NCBI GenBank assembly: GCA_029204225.1
Contig: CM055098.1
Coordinates: 1,363,106 to 1,427,105 of the forward strand
Reading direction: 5' to 3'
Source: Diphasiastrum complanatum
Taxonomy: Eukaryota; Streptophyta; Lycopodiopsida; Lycopodiales; Lycopodiaceae
Length of the DNA: 64,000 bases
Part shown: piece by piece, positions 54,525 to 64,000 of the stretch
Layout: the number at the start of each line of letters is the position of its first letter
Position numbering within the stretch: position 1 is the stretch's first letter
Position numbers and translations under genes: made by a program
Notes under the pieces: generated by a model
Seen by the model: only the letters and a program-made list of their open reading frames with translations
What the model was told of the DNA's origin: nothing
The model's database searches: none

Positions 54525-54934
54525 TGATGAATTGCAAGACCTAGCTATGGAGAGTATCTTAACTGCAATACTAGATCAACCAAAAAAGCTTGAGAAACTT
54601 AGCTATGGAAAACATCACATACAAGGAGAATTGCATAAGCACCTCACAACACCAAAAGTTAGAAGAGAAAATGAATTGCTAGTGAGAGAGAGGAGGGTGT
54701 GGGTCCTCCAAATCTCTTGTGAGGCAAGCACCTCAAGTACATGCATGGAAAGTCTACGTATAAACCATATGAGTGAGCTAGTTGACCAAGTGTGGGCCAC
54801 TTGCACTAATTTTCTTAACTTACAAATAGGGGGTCTCATGTATTTAATTAATAACATGCCCCATGAGCTATGTACAACTTACAACATAATTAGTCCTTTA
54901 GCCAAAGGGGTAAAATAGGCATTACTCTTCAACA
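54525..54934 (-). repeat. 5' LTR (Copia-1 family)
   Basis: Full-length LTR, starting TGATGAATTGC on the plus strand and ending CTTCAACA, closely matching 4285-4693. Confidence 0.85.
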
Positions 54935-55870
54935 AAGTTATGCGTACACAATCTGGAGGAGGATTTAGTATACTATTCACAACTATTGTAGATTGATTGA
55001 TGAGCTAGCTTATGCCACATGGGTTGTCTTGAAGGGGATACACCAAATTTGGCTACAAGTTTACGTATGAAGTGGAGAGTCTATTGCACTAGTCGATATG
55101 GTCAGTTGATGTGAAGTATGCATTTTACTTTTCGTTTTGACTTTTTTGAGCATCAAATGCTCCAAGAAGCTTGAACATCAAATTTTATATTGAAGACTAG
55201 TCACACTCAGCTGTAAATAGGAGTGAAAGTCAATGTACTCCAAAAGAGAAACCTGTACACTTGTTTCAAATTTAGCAAGCAAGCAGAAAACTAGATGCGT
55301 TGTGGTTAGGGGTGAAATGCCACTCCACAGTTGGTTTCGTGCTCATTGGGAGCTTTTTATGAAACTAGCAGACCTATGGAATAATTATTGAGATAACAGA
55401 AGAACAATTTGTATTCAAATAAAGTAAGTGCGATTTGTATCTCAAAACATGTAGTAGATGGAAATGCAAAACATCTCCATTAATATCAAATGAAAGGCCA
55501 TTGGGCAATACAACAATGTCTGCGAGCCTCAATTAATGTCCTCAACATGCTCAGGGCTATAGCCAGAACTGTTGGATCCAAGGGCTCATCATATAAAACC
55601 CTCAAATGTCATCAAAGTGCACAATTGGCCGTGATCTAGATGTGCCCTTGCCCTGCCCCTTCCCCTATAGGGTGGTTGGCCGGTGGGGGCCCTAATGGAT
55701 AGTGTGGGTATAGTGGATGCATGAGTTGCACCTCTGGTGGCATGAACAGTGTGGTGCTTGCGTTTATATGTGGCAAGGCAATGCAGATGGGTTGGAGCCC
55801 TAGAGGATTCTTTTCTAGTGGAGCTACTGTATCCTGCACATGAATACATGTTTGAGTAGCTACTACATCT
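54935..55870. other. No recognisable gene
   Basis: Spacer. A Pro/His-rich frame on the minus strand (55589-55849) has no recognised domain. Confidence 0.4.
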
Positions 55871-55933
55871 CAGAAAATTGTTCGCGAATCAGAAGAAAGA
55901 GGACGAACACGAAACGTAACAGCTTCCGCGACA
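55871..55933 (+). repeat. Copia-4 5' terminal repeat (63 bp)
   Basis: CAGAAAATTGTTCGCGAATC start, CTTCCGCGACA end; same as 60182-60244 except for one base. The PBS follows immediately. Confidence 0.85.
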
Positions 55934-55946
55934 TGGTATCAGAGCC
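55934..55946 (+). promoter_or_regulatory. Copia-4 primer binding site
   Basis: TGGTATCAGAGCC, initiator tRNA-Met type. Confidence 0.9.
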
Positions 55947-55999
55947 GTTTCGGTTATCACTACTGATATCCCAGCAGTGATTCTTCCAGACAACACAAT

Positions 56000-56829
56000 A
56001 TGGCTACGACAATCCAGACCAGAGTAGCAATCAGTCTTGATGGTGCAAATTATAGAATCTGGAAATTCAAAATCAAAACACTCCTGAAGGGCGAAGGCAT
56101 CTGGTCGGTGACCGGGCTCTCAGAGGTGCAACCTCCAGAGGGAGATCCAAGGAGAGCTGAATGGATCAGAAAGGATGAGCGCGCAATGGCGATCATCGTT
56201 TCGTCCATAAGTGAAGATCTACTCATGCAGATTGAAGACTGCGAAAGCAGCCATGTAGCGTGGGAAAGATTAAAGCAGAAGTATGAAGTGAGGACTGCAA
56301 CTTCAGTCACGCACCTTCACAATCAGCTGCAATCCATACGGTGGGATGGCAAAACCAGTTAGATCAGCACGTTGAGCAGATCAGAACGATCTTCGCTCAA
56401 CTCGCTGCATCAGGACAGGAGCACCAGGTCCCAGCACCACAACAACTGATGTACTTCATGAAATCTCTACCGACGTCCTATCAGCCACTGAGAATGCTCA
56501 TACTGAGTCTACCAGATATGACATTCGACAAACTAGTCAGTCTTGTCGTTGATGAGAGACTGATGAGAGACGAAGGAGAGGGAAGCAGTGATCAAGAGAA
56601 GGCTCTCTTCACGAAAGGAAGGAAGAAGAACAAAACCAAGCCAAGATTCGAGAAGACGAAGTCCTCGAATCAACAATCTTCTTCCTGCGATCACTGCCAC
56701 AAACCAGGCCATACGGCCAACAAATGCTGGTTCAATCCAGCAATACCTTGCATGCACTGCAAGAAGAAAGGACATTCTGCATATGACTGCAGATTCAACA
56801 AACGTTGCAGAGTCATCAAAGGATGCTGA
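56000..56829 (+). pseudogene. Copia-4 Gag
   Basis: ATG at 56000. First frame to about 56345: ISLDGANYRIWKFKIKTLL, SSHVAWERLKQKYEVRTATS, LHNQLQSIRW. The next frame (from 56341) continues with QHVEQIRTIFAQLAASGQE, YFMKSLPTSYQPLRMLILSL and a lysine-rich linker. Two CCHC knuckles follow: CDHCHKPGHTANKC and CMHCKKKGHSAYDC. Both match CX2CX4HX4C. Two knuckles instead of one distinguish it from the other Copia elements here. A frameshift near 56345 and another after the second knuckle break it. Confidence 0.85.
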
Positions 56830-57337
56830 AAGAGGTGATGAAGCTTTCACGATACTCGACGAAGCTTCGACAAGCTACTCTGAACACGACTACGATGTAG
56901 TCATCGATTCAGGAGCAACATTTCACATAACCTGCAACAAGAAGATCTTGATCAACTTTCGCGAACTCGAAAACGACAGAGCAGTGATTCTAGGCGATGG
57001 AAGCAGACACGATGTCAAAGGCATCGGCTCTCTACAGCTACGAACACTGTCAGGCCAAGCAGAGTTGCCAGGAGCATTCTATGTGCCCTTACTCAGAAAG
57101 GATCTGCTATCTGTCTCCAAGATGGCAGATCTAGGCATTCGAGTTTTGTTCGACGGCAACACTTGCCGTATGATCGAGAAGATGACAAACAAGTTGCTGA
57201 CGGTCGGATGCAGAGAAGGAAATCTCTACCAGGCCAAAATAATCAGCAACTCTGAAAGCATATTAAATGCTTCAGAAAACGAAGATCAGCTCTGGCATAG
57301 AAGAATGTATCGAACATGCGGGGCCTGTATGACATGA
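56795..57337 (+). pseudogene. Copia-4 protease and linker
   Basis: Third frame, with DYDVVIDSGATFHITCNKK (intact DSGA active site), GSLQLRTLSGQAELPGAFYV, PLLRKDLLSVSKMADLGIRV and QLWHRRMY, the beginning of the pre-integrase zinc region. A frameshift near 57310-57320 leads into integrase. Confidence 0.8.
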
Positions 57338-58137
57338 GCAGAAAGGACATTGTCACAGGTCTCAAGATTTCAAGGCCAGAGGCTGAGTTCTGCGAAGCTT
57401 GTCAGAAAGGCAAGTTACATCGGAATCCATTCACACACGAGGGAAGAAGAGCCAAAGAAGTTCTTGAGCTCGTCCACTCTGATGTCTGTGGACCGATGAA
57501 GATGGATTCGCTCTCAGGTTTGAGATACTTTCTGACGTTCATAGATGATTACAGCCGGATGACCACGATCTACTACTTGAAGAAGAAATCCGAAGTGTTT
57601 GATTCCTTCAAGAAGTTCGTGGCATTTGCAGAGCGACACACCTCGAAAAAGATACAAATCCTTAGATCTGACAACGGAGGTGAATACAAAAGCACAGAAT
57701 TCTCAAGATTCTGCGAAGAACAGGGGATCGAACACCAGTTCACTCCTGCATACACACCAGAATACAACGGTGTGATAGAAAGAAAAAACAGAATGCTAGT
57801 CGAAGGAGCCAGATGCATGATGGCACAGGCTCAATTGCCAGGTCAATTCTGGGCCGAGGCAATAGCTGCAGCTGTACACCTGCAAAACAGATCTACAACA
57901 ACAGTGCTGGAGAACAAAACACCATACGAAATGTGGACAGGCAGAAAGCCCGATCTGTCATACGTACGAGTGTTTGGATGTGCAGCATACAAGCACATTC
58001 CAAAGGAAAAGAGAAGCAAGCTCGATGACAAATCCAAGCAAACAATCATGGTCGGCTACTCGAACGGAACACGTGTACAGACTCTACGATCCAACCACGA
58101 AGAAGGTTGTTTCGAGCAGAGATGTGATATTCAATGA
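57316..58137 (+). CDS. Copia-4 integrase
   Basis: Open frame of about 270 codons. CEACQKGKLHRNPF completes the zinc-binding region. The rve core has VLELVHSDVCGPM (Asp 1), YFLTFIDDYSRM, ILRSDNGGEYKS (Asp 2) and PEYNGVIERKNRMLVEGARC (Glu). The C-terminal part contains FWAEAIAAAVHLQNRST, YEMWTGRKPDLSYVRVFGCA and IPKEKRSKLDDKS. All three catalytic residues are present. The frame drifts after MVGYSNGT, where the next frame picks up the VYRLYDP block. Confidence 0.85.
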   Translation: MRGLYDMSRKDIVTGLKISRPEAEFCEACQKGKLHRNPFTHEGRRAKEVLELVHSDVCGPMKMDSLSGLRYFLTFIDDYSRMTTIYYLKKKSEVFDSFKKFVAFAERHTSKKIQILRSDNGGEYKSTEFSRFCEEQGIEHQFTPAYTPEYNGVIERKNRMLVEGARCMMAQAQLPGQFWAEAIAAAVHLQNRSTTTVLENKTPYEMWTGRKPDLSYVRVFGCAAYKHIPKEKRSKLDDKSKQTIMVGYSNGTRVQTLRSNHEEGCFEQRCDIQ

Positions 58138-58738
58138 GTCCACATTCCCTGGACTGAAAGACGAAAGAGGCCATGAGATCTTCACACTGCTGCCTATTCA
58201 AGAGGGAGATCGAGGACATACATCAAATCAGAATGCAGAGCCCCAGATTCCAGAGCAGCAGGAAGCAGAGGATCGATTCCACGAACAAGAAATGTTTGAG
58301 CAGCGACGAAACGAACCTCGAAGGTCAACAAGACAAAGAAGAGCTCTAGGCCGCTATTCTGACAATCTTCAATGGAGCGAAGACACGCAGTTCGAGTACT
58401 GCAGTTTCACAGAAGAGCCAACAACATACCAAGAAGCTATCCAGAGTCCAGAGGGAGAATTCTGGAAGCAGGCAATGTCAGAGGAGATCGAGTCGATGAG
58501 GCAAAACGAGGCATGGACATTAGAGCCACTGCCAGAAAACAGAAAAATAGTCGACTGCAAGTGGGTGTACAAGAAAAAGCTAAAATCAGATGGCACTATT
58601 GGCCGCTACAAGGCAAGGCTTGTCGCAAAGGGCTACACGCAGAGATATGGTGTCGACTATTTCGACACATATTCGCCCATGGTGAAGATGACAAGCGTAA
58701 GGCTACTCCTTGCATACGCTGGAAATTCACTAGATTGA
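58070..58738 (+). pseudogene. Copia-4 integrase tail and RT N-terminus
   Basis: Frame with VYRLYDPTTKKVVSSRDVIF, then a Gln/Glu-rich linker. RRSTRQRRALGRYSDN marks the start of the RT region, followed by PTTYQEAIQSPEGEFWKQAM, NRKIVDCKWVYKKKLKSDG and ARLVAKGYTQRYGVDYFDTY. A stop follows GNSLD at 58738; RT continues in the next frame with DVKTAFLHGDL. The shift replaces the usual HQLDV junction. Confidence 0.8.
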
Positions 58739-58739
58739 C

Positions 58740-59579
58740 GTGAAAACAGCCTTTCTCCACGGAGATCTAGAGGAGGAAATTTTCATGAAGCAACTTGAAG
58801 GCTATGAAGACCCCGACAATAGACAATATGTTTGTCGATTACAAAGATGCATCTACGGTCTAAAACAGGCATCACGGGCCTGGTACAAAAAGCTTGATGG
58901 TCTTCTGAAGTCTCTAGACTTCAACCCTACTCAACCAGACTCTAATGTCTACATCAAAAGAGTAGGAAAGGATTTTGTGATACTGACCATTTTCGTGGAT
59001 GATTTGTTGATGATAGGAAATTCCTTGATGCTGATCAAAGACACAAAGAGTCAGATTTCTGAAAGCTACGAAATCACAGATCTTGGAGAAGCAACAAAAT
59101 GCCTAGGGCTGGAGATCAGAAGAGATCGAACAAATGGCGAAATGCACTTGAGTCAGTCAGAATACGCCAGAAAAGTGCTGAAGCAGTACCACATGATGGA
59201 CTGCAAAGAGAAAGCCACACCAATAATAGCTGGAGCCAAGCTCACGAAACAGGATTGCCCAAAAACAGAAGAGGAAGAACTGAAGATGGCAGGTATACCC
59301 TACCAGAACTTAATCGGGAGTCTGATGTACTTGACAATTTGTACCAGACCGGATCTGGCCTTCTCTGTTTACGCATTGAACCAATTATGTTCCAATTCTG
59401 GTCTAGCACATTGGCAAATGGCCAAACGAATCCTACAGTATCTGAAGGGTACCCAGAATATTGGATTAACCTACAGAACTAGAAACGAGGAGAAAAGATT
59501 CGAGCTGCATCACTACAGTGATGCGAGCTGGGCGAGCTGCAAGGATGACAACAAGTCCATTACTGGAGGATGTACATAA
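58740..59579 (+). CDS. Copia-4 reverse transcriptase / RNase H start
   Basis: About 280 codons in frame. VKTAFLHGDLEEEIFMKQLE (motif A region), then CIYGLKQASRAWYKKLDG and PDSNVYIKR. The catalytic box FVDDLLMIG has Phe for the usual Tyr. After it come EITDLGEATKCLGLEI, LSQSEYARKVLKQYHM, LIGSLMYLTICTRPDLAFSV and HYSDASWASCKDDNKSITGG (RNase H). A TAA at 59577 interrupts GCT-stop-ACGAAISW. The first codon here is not a natural start; the segment depends on the preceding frame. Confidence 0.85.
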   Translation: MKTAFLHGDLEEEIFMKQLEGYEDPDNRQYVCRLQRCIYGLKQASRAWYKKLDGLLKSLDFNPTQPDSNVYIKRVGKDFVILTIFVDDLLMIGNSLMLIKDTKSQISESYEITDLGEATKCLGLEIRRDRTNGEMHLSQSEYARKVLKQYHMMDCKEKATPIIAGAKLTKQDCPKTEEEELKMAGIPYQNLIGSLMYLTICTRPDLAFSVYALNQLCSNSGLAHWQMAKRILQYLKGTQNIGLTYRTRNEEKRFELHHYSDASWASCKDDNKSITGGCT

Positions 59580-59910
59580 GCGTGCGGAGCTGCAATCAGC
59601 TGGATATGCAAAAAGCAAACCCTGGTAGCTCAATCCTCTTGCGAAGTTGAGTATGTCGCAGCCTCGAAAGTGGCGAATGAGGTAGTGTGACTGTGGATGA
59701 TGTTGGAGGCAATCGGGATACCACAGGAGGGGCCAAGCACGATGATGATGGACTCCCAGAGTGCCATCTATTTGTCCCAGGATCCTGTCTTCCATTCAAA
59801 GATGAAGCACATTCCTCTGAAGTACCATCACATTCGAGATTTGATCTCGAAAGGAGAGCGCCAAGTCCAATTCATAAAATCAGAAAGTATGATTGCAGAT
59901 TAGAGACATA
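59580..59910 (+). pseudogene. Copia-4 RNase H, C-terminal part
   Basis: Same frame as the RT segment: AAISWICKKQTLVAQSSCEV, a TGA where Trp is usual before LWMMLEAIG, DSQSAIYLSQDPVFHSKMKH and YHHIRDLISKGERQVQFIKS. It ends after SMIAD in a stop; the usual 'D.LTK.L' tail is missing. Confidence 0.8.
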
Positions 59911-60181
59911 GCGAATAGAGTAAGAAAGCAAAATACCATAGCTGTGCATGAAAGTCTGCCAACGAGCAGAACACAGCGAAAGAGCAGAGAGTCATTCCGC
60001 CAACGAGCGAGACACTGACGATCTTGCTCTAAAACCAAACTGACAATATAGTCGCTCTATTTCGTGTATCTCTTGGCCTTGTGCTGTGTCTCTTGATTGC
60101 TAGAATAAAATATGTTCTGTGATGCTTAGTCGAGTGTCTGGGATCCCGTAAGAGCTTCCGCATGAAAAGAAAATTCAAAGA
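59911..60181 (+). repeat. Probable body of Copia-4 3' LTR
   Basis: Non-coding sequence between the end of RNase H and the 63-bp terminal repeat, with an AATAAAA at 60104. No 5' counterpart exists in the window. A clear polypurine tract or TG start could not be fixed. Confidence 0.4.
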
Positions 60182-60244
60182 CAGAAAATTGTTCGCGAAT
60201 CAGAAGAGAGAGGACGAACACGAAACGTAACAGCTTCCGCGACA
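60182..60244 (+). repeat. Copia-4 3' terminal repeat (63 bp)
   Basis: Copy of 55871-55933, ending CTTCCGCGACA. Confidence 0.85.
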
Positions 60245-61290
60245 ACTCCAGGGTATAGTCGAATGGATTCGTAGGTGGTCCCTCCTGCTCCCTTGGCCCA
60301 AGAACTCCCCATGGGTCCCTCTCAAATTTGCATGAGGATACAAATCTGCCTGGCCGGCCTGTACATGCTGATCGGGAGGATGCAATCTTGCATCAAACTC
60401 CTACTCCAGCATGTCATCGATAAAATCATTTGTGTGGTCGTCCGACTCCACACTGTCTAGTCCAAGATCCTCTTGATCATGCCCCCTACCTCAGCTCTAT
60501 GGGAAACTCCGTAGTCACCAAAGCTCCCATATGTTTGCAGTTTGAGGCGTTATAAGTCACCACTTGAACCACATTGGCTGGGCCAATCTCAAATATCGCC
60601 TCATGGATAATGCCATATATAATCTGTTGTAATAGTGCCCCCACCCCCCCCCTTCCCCTTCTTGTGATGCATCAGTTGCTCGTAAGAATATCATCCATGC
60701 AACAAGAGACCAGGGTGTTAATCATTGGTCGACTGCAGTATGTCTAGCCATCAAACATGATAGAGCAAGTGTATGTCTGCCAGCCCTTTTGAGAACCTCG
60801 AGCTGCTCATTGAGAGTGTTCACTCGCTCTCTAGGGCAAGTGGTGTGAAGTAGCTCTACAAAGGGTGGTGTGAAAGATGGATTTTTGGTAGCTATAGCTA
60901 CCACAACATCCCTATAGGCTCAGGTTTCAACGATGGAGAATGGTAGGTTTAGGTCATAAAACATTGGAGAGATTGCATCACTAACACTCTTTTGGACAGG
61001 TTGTTGTCTAAAAGTACCTCGAGGGAGGCACCAACTGGAGGTGCAATGGAGGATGATGTTGTTGTGGAATATGTTTGATCAGATGGGAAGGAAGGACCTG
61101 AGCAGTCTACGCACTCGATGGCATGGATGGGCTCACATGGAGGAAGGTCTTTTGGTAGGACCAACAAACTTCCCACATTGAATGTATCCTCTAATGGCTC
61201 ATCAAGAAGGGGTGTGGGATCCCTCGATCTCTAAGAAAGCCCACCCAGTGGGCCCTATAGATGTGCGACTGACTGCCAAAGGGCGTGCCA
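60245..61290. other. No recognisable gene
   Basis: Higher-complexity spacer with short open minus-strand frames (60722-60904, 60949-61176) that lack recognisable domains. It could be the remains of a gene interrupted by Copia-4, but I cannot show that. Confidence 0.35.
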
Positions 61291-61295
61291 ATGCG

Positions 61296-61450
61296 ACTGG
61301 TGGTCTATGTGATGAAGAGGGCCCAACCGGTGGTGGGTGTCTATGTGATGAAGAGGGCCCACCCGGTGGTGGTCTATGCATTGAGAGGGTCCAACCGATG
61401 GTGGAGGTCTATGCGAGGAGGACACGTTAGGTGGAGGTCTATGTGAGGAG
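61296..61450 (+). repeat. GGTGGTCTATG minisatellite
   Basis: Four to five imperfect units of about 36-40 bp containing GGTGG-GTCTATG(T/C)GA(T/G)GA and GAGGGCCCA. The associated Gly/Cys-rich frame is a repeat artefact. Confidence 0.75.
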
Positions 61451-61533
61451 GGCATAGCAAATGGATGTGCAGGTGGAGGAGCTCGGCTAGTAGATGGCGA
61501 TGTGGTACTAGGAGCGACTACTCTCTCTCACTA

Positions 61534-61652
61534 GCAATTCGTTTTCTCTTTTAACTTTTGGTGTTGTGAGGTGCTTATGCAATTCTCCTTGTATGTGATG
61601 TTTTCCATAGCTAAGTTTCTCAAGCTTTCTTGGTTGATCTGGTATTGCAGTT
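61534..61652 (+). repeat. Copia-1 family LTR fragment (opposite orientation)
   Basis: About 120 bases matching the reverse complement of the LTR region seen at 54530-54675 (shared TTTTGGTGTTGTGAGGTGC and TTTCCATAGCTAAGTTTCTC). It is a solo scrap without PBS or internal sequence, pointing the other way from Copia-1. Confidence 0.8.
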
Positions 61653-61984
61653 AAGAGTCATCAACATTGTCTAAGTGTATATAGCAGTCGTGGCATTAGG
61701 TGCAATTTCTAGCCACCCAAGGATTTGAGCTATTGCGTATGAAGTACAAATCTTCTCACGAATCTTGAAACAAGCTTAGTCAAAAAGTTAAGAAATTGAT
61801 AACAGAGCTCCAAGAGCCCTTGACCCATAGAAGCCCGTTCCCAAGGATTCTCCTTAGCCAAACCCTAAACCTTTAATTGTTCCATTTGTAAGGAACGGTT
61901 TTAGAAACCAAGCCTTGGACTTTTTATTAGACCCTCATCCTTGCATAAGCTACTCAACCAGTTGAAACTAATGAACGAATCACG

Positions 61985-62285
61985 TTCTTGGGAACATGAA
62001 CAAGAACATGAACGGGAATAGAAACCTAGGAACAAGAACAAGAACAAGAACGAAAACTTAAGAACTTAGGAACAAGAACAAAAACTTGAGAACTCAGGAA
62101 CATGAACAAGAACAAAAACCTAGGAACTTATTTGTAGGAACAAATCCCCTATTCTATGCATGAACTTAGAAACTTAGGAGCTTAGGAACAAGCACAAAAA
62201 CCCTTTTTTAGTGCACGAGCTTAGGAACTTAAGAACAAGAAGAGAACTTTGGGACTTAGAATTGAGCAACAGGAACAAGAATAGG
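61985..62285 (+). repeat. AGGAACAAGAAC degenerate repeats
   Basis: A stretch of loosely repeated GAACAAGAAC, ACTTAGGAAC and AAAACTTGAG blocks (unit about 25-30 bp). Confidence 0.65.
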
Positions 62286-62467
62286 GTCCTTGTTTTATTT
62301 ATTTAGTAATATTTAATTTTAAACTAAAAATTAAAAATTAAAATTTCATTTTATTTGAATTATTATCATTATTATTATTTTTTCTTTCTTAGTGATTGTC
62401 TTTTGCTTCTTAGTCAACACTGGGTCTACCCAAGAGAATCCGGATTCTTTCGAAACCCATCTAGCAA

Positions 62468-62530
62468 CTTATGCTTGGGTACTGATGAGACATAAGCACC
62501 TTATGCTTGGGTACTGATGAGACATAAGGA
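62468..62530 (+). repeat. Exact 32-bp tandem duplication
   Basis: CTTATGCTTGGGTACTGATG and the ten bases after it occur twice back to back (from about 62468 and 62500). Confidence 0.85.
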
Positions 62531-64000
62531 ATGCTGTTTGGCTAAGATTTTTTATTTTCTATTTTTGGTTTATTGAATTTTACTTTATTGTTTTGACTTA
62601 GATCCTTTGACTTTTTGAGTTGCTTGTATTTTATTTCTAAGCTTTACCTTATGACATCATTGACTTGTCTATATAAATTTGTGAAATTGGATATATTCTA
62701 ATTTCACAAATAGATTTTTTTTAGTCACTTTAGCGGACATGTAAGTTCTTATTGAATTTTCGTCCAAGTAGTGGGCAGCTATATGTTCTTATTTGCATAT
62801 CTTGAGACGGTGCGCATGCCCCTACAACTACTCTGATATTTTACTAACCAAAACTAAGATTGTACTCGATATCATGTTGGTAAGGTTCTTGTTGTTTTAT
62901 AATAATTTTATGGCCCCCCCCTTTTTTTTGTGTGTGGAACTTTGTTTGAGTTCTTAGTCTATTGCTTATTAGGGTTAATTACTTGCTTCTAGTTCACCCA
63001 GATATTCTCCTTTTCTCTACCTAGCTCTAGTTTCAAAAAGTTTTTGAAGTTTGTTTGAGTTTGTGACTTATTGCCTATTAAGAAGTTGTGTTGTGCCTTC
63101 ATCATTTTTTTGGTTCTCTTCTAAGTATCTACTTTTCATATTGAAAGTCTAATTTGTAAAATTGAACTTATATTAGGTTAATTGATGCTCTACTTCCTTT
63201 CTTTTTTACTTTCGTTATTGGCTACTCCTTTAGTGGTAAAAATAAAAATAAAATCAAATAAAATTCTTTCATGTACAATTGTAGTCAAGTTTTTGTTGGT
63301 TTCGCTTCATCAGACAAATATTTCAATATTCCTTAATGTTTAGGTTTAGGTTCTTGTTCTTGATGGTATCAAAGTCATAAAGTAAGTTTTTTGTTAATTC
63401 TTGCCTCTTGTAAAGAAATTTGTACATTTGGCTCTTTGGTGGTTCTTGTAATTTACCACCAAGAGTCATTTACGCAAATTCTATAAAACCTTTTCGAAAA
63501 AATTTCGTGTGATTGACTCTCTCATGGTCCAATTAACTTTGTCTCACCATGTTAGAGTCAGAACCATACTCACATGAAGTTTCCTTTCTTTGGATCCTTT
63601 TAGGATCAAGGGCATTTTGGTTAGTTTCCTGAAAGACTTTCGGTGTGAGAGGGAGTTAAGTAGTGGTACTTCAAGAAGTCGCGGGCACTTGATCGCATCC
63701 TATTGTCAGTGATCTTTCGAGTGTAACAGGCGAACGTATTTAGGTACCTCACCTCTTTACAACAACCTTGTTAAACAAATGAGGGGTGTGCTCAACACTA
63801 ATTTTTACCTCGGACCAATAGCCTTTAGGAGGGCCCGGTCTTAAACAAGACTACTCAAAATATAATCTATGGCTTTTCTACTATCAACGCTTCAGAGGTT
63901 TGCTGTTCCATCCCTTTACACCTTTGTTCAGTTAGTAGAAATGGTACAAATCATAGAGAAAGGTTTAACTTTTTGTCTAGATGTAATTTGAATAAACTTC
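62531..64000. other. No recognisable gene
   Basis: AT-rich spacer to the window end; no conserved frames. Confidence 0.4.

Larger units (their letters stand above)
53745..54934 (-). mobile_element. Short deletion derivative of the Copia-1 family
   Basis: A minus-strand element of 1.2 kb: complete 5' LTR (54525-54934, 410 bp), PBS TGGTATCAGAGCA (54512-54524), leader, a few dozen codons of gag from ATG 54077, then a jump to the polypurine tract and a 3' LTR truncated at about 53745. All of pol and most of gag are gone. The junction near 54010-54016 joins sequence equal to Copia-1 about 1640 and about 3747. It has the appearance of a TRIM-like non-autonomous copy. Confidence 0.8.
55871..60244 (+). 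mobile_element. Copia-4, near-complete Ty1/Copia element
   Basis: Contains a PBS, gag with two zinc knuckles, protease, integrase, RT and RNase H in order on the plus strand. It is flanked by 63-bp direct repeats (55871-55933 and 60182-60244) that differ at one base by eye. The 3' LTR may extend upstream from 60182 toward about 59910, in which case the 5' LTR is truncated to its last 63 bases. There are four or more frameshifts plus stops at 59577 and about 59686. No target duplication was found. Confidence 0.85.

Noticed and set aside
54532-54918. 128-codon plus-strand frame
   Set aside because: It lies entirely in an LTR and reads against the element; no homology.
55861-60250. Target-site duplication for Copia-4
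   Set aside because: Bases outside the two 63-bp repeats (CATCT and ACTCC) do not match.

Overview
This window looks like nuclear DNA from a land plant with a repeat-rich genome. The evidence is a plant-type carboxylesterase gene, Ty1/Copia and Ty3/Gypsy elements primed by plant initiator-Met tRNA (sites matching TGGTATCAGAGC), LINE-type reverse transcriptase remains, long microsatellites and AT-rich spacers. I cannot name the species. The style of the LINE relic and the dense nested retroelements would fit a fern or another large-genome plant, but that is impression, not proof. Nothing here looks bacterial, organellar or CRISPR-like.

Layout. 1-5142: a decayed LINE (minus strand) split by a short Copia element (Copia-1, 1188-4693) with both LTRs and a GGAAC target duplication. 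5143-11731: a chromodomain-type Gypsy element (Gypsy-1) whose leader/gag/protease/RT block (6535-9570) is inverted between extra copies of the RNase H start; its 3' LTR is cut off. 11732-17233: a Copia element (Copia-2) joined directly to that LTR stump, with a truncated 5' LTR and an ORF broken by stops. 17271-17440: the PBS and LTR start of another element. 17.4-22.7 kb: mostly unrecognised spacer with TC, AT and GAA microsatellites. 22780-25026: a cluster of ACGGTT/AACCGT-rich palindromic MITE-like elements, at least two of them nested inside a third, with 8-bp target duplications. 25-29.2 kb: spacer. 29295-30323 (minus): an intronless carboxylesterase, the only convincing host gene. 30.6-38 kb: spacer with a Copia integrase scrap (32.4 kb) and a broken, unrecognised coiled-coil ORF followed by LTR-like DNA (34.8-37.4 kb). 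38.4-38.8 kb: CT-rich low complexity. 39.4-40.9 kb: three LINE RT fragments in a row. 41.3-48.4 kb: a Gypsy element (Gypsy-2, minus) interrupted by Copia-3, which carries an internal duplication and lacks most of RT; Gypsy-2 also carries a tRNA-like retroposon with a 16-bp target duplication. 48.4-53.7 kb: spacer, CT-rich repeats and a possible MITE. 53745-54934: a very short deletion derivative of the Copia-1 family. 55871-60244: Copia-4, the most complete Copia here, still frameshifted. 60.2-64 kb: spacer with small tandem repeats and a reverse-oriented scrap of the Copia-1-family LTR.

The genes do not form a pathway. The window records successive insertion, deletion, inversion and template switching among retroelements around one esterase gene. 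The most unusual items are the nested palindromic MITE cluster, the internally inverted Gypsy-1, the tRNA-like retroposon, the duplicated integrase in Copia-3 and the unrecognised coiled-coil ORF. I did not find a clearly new functional system.
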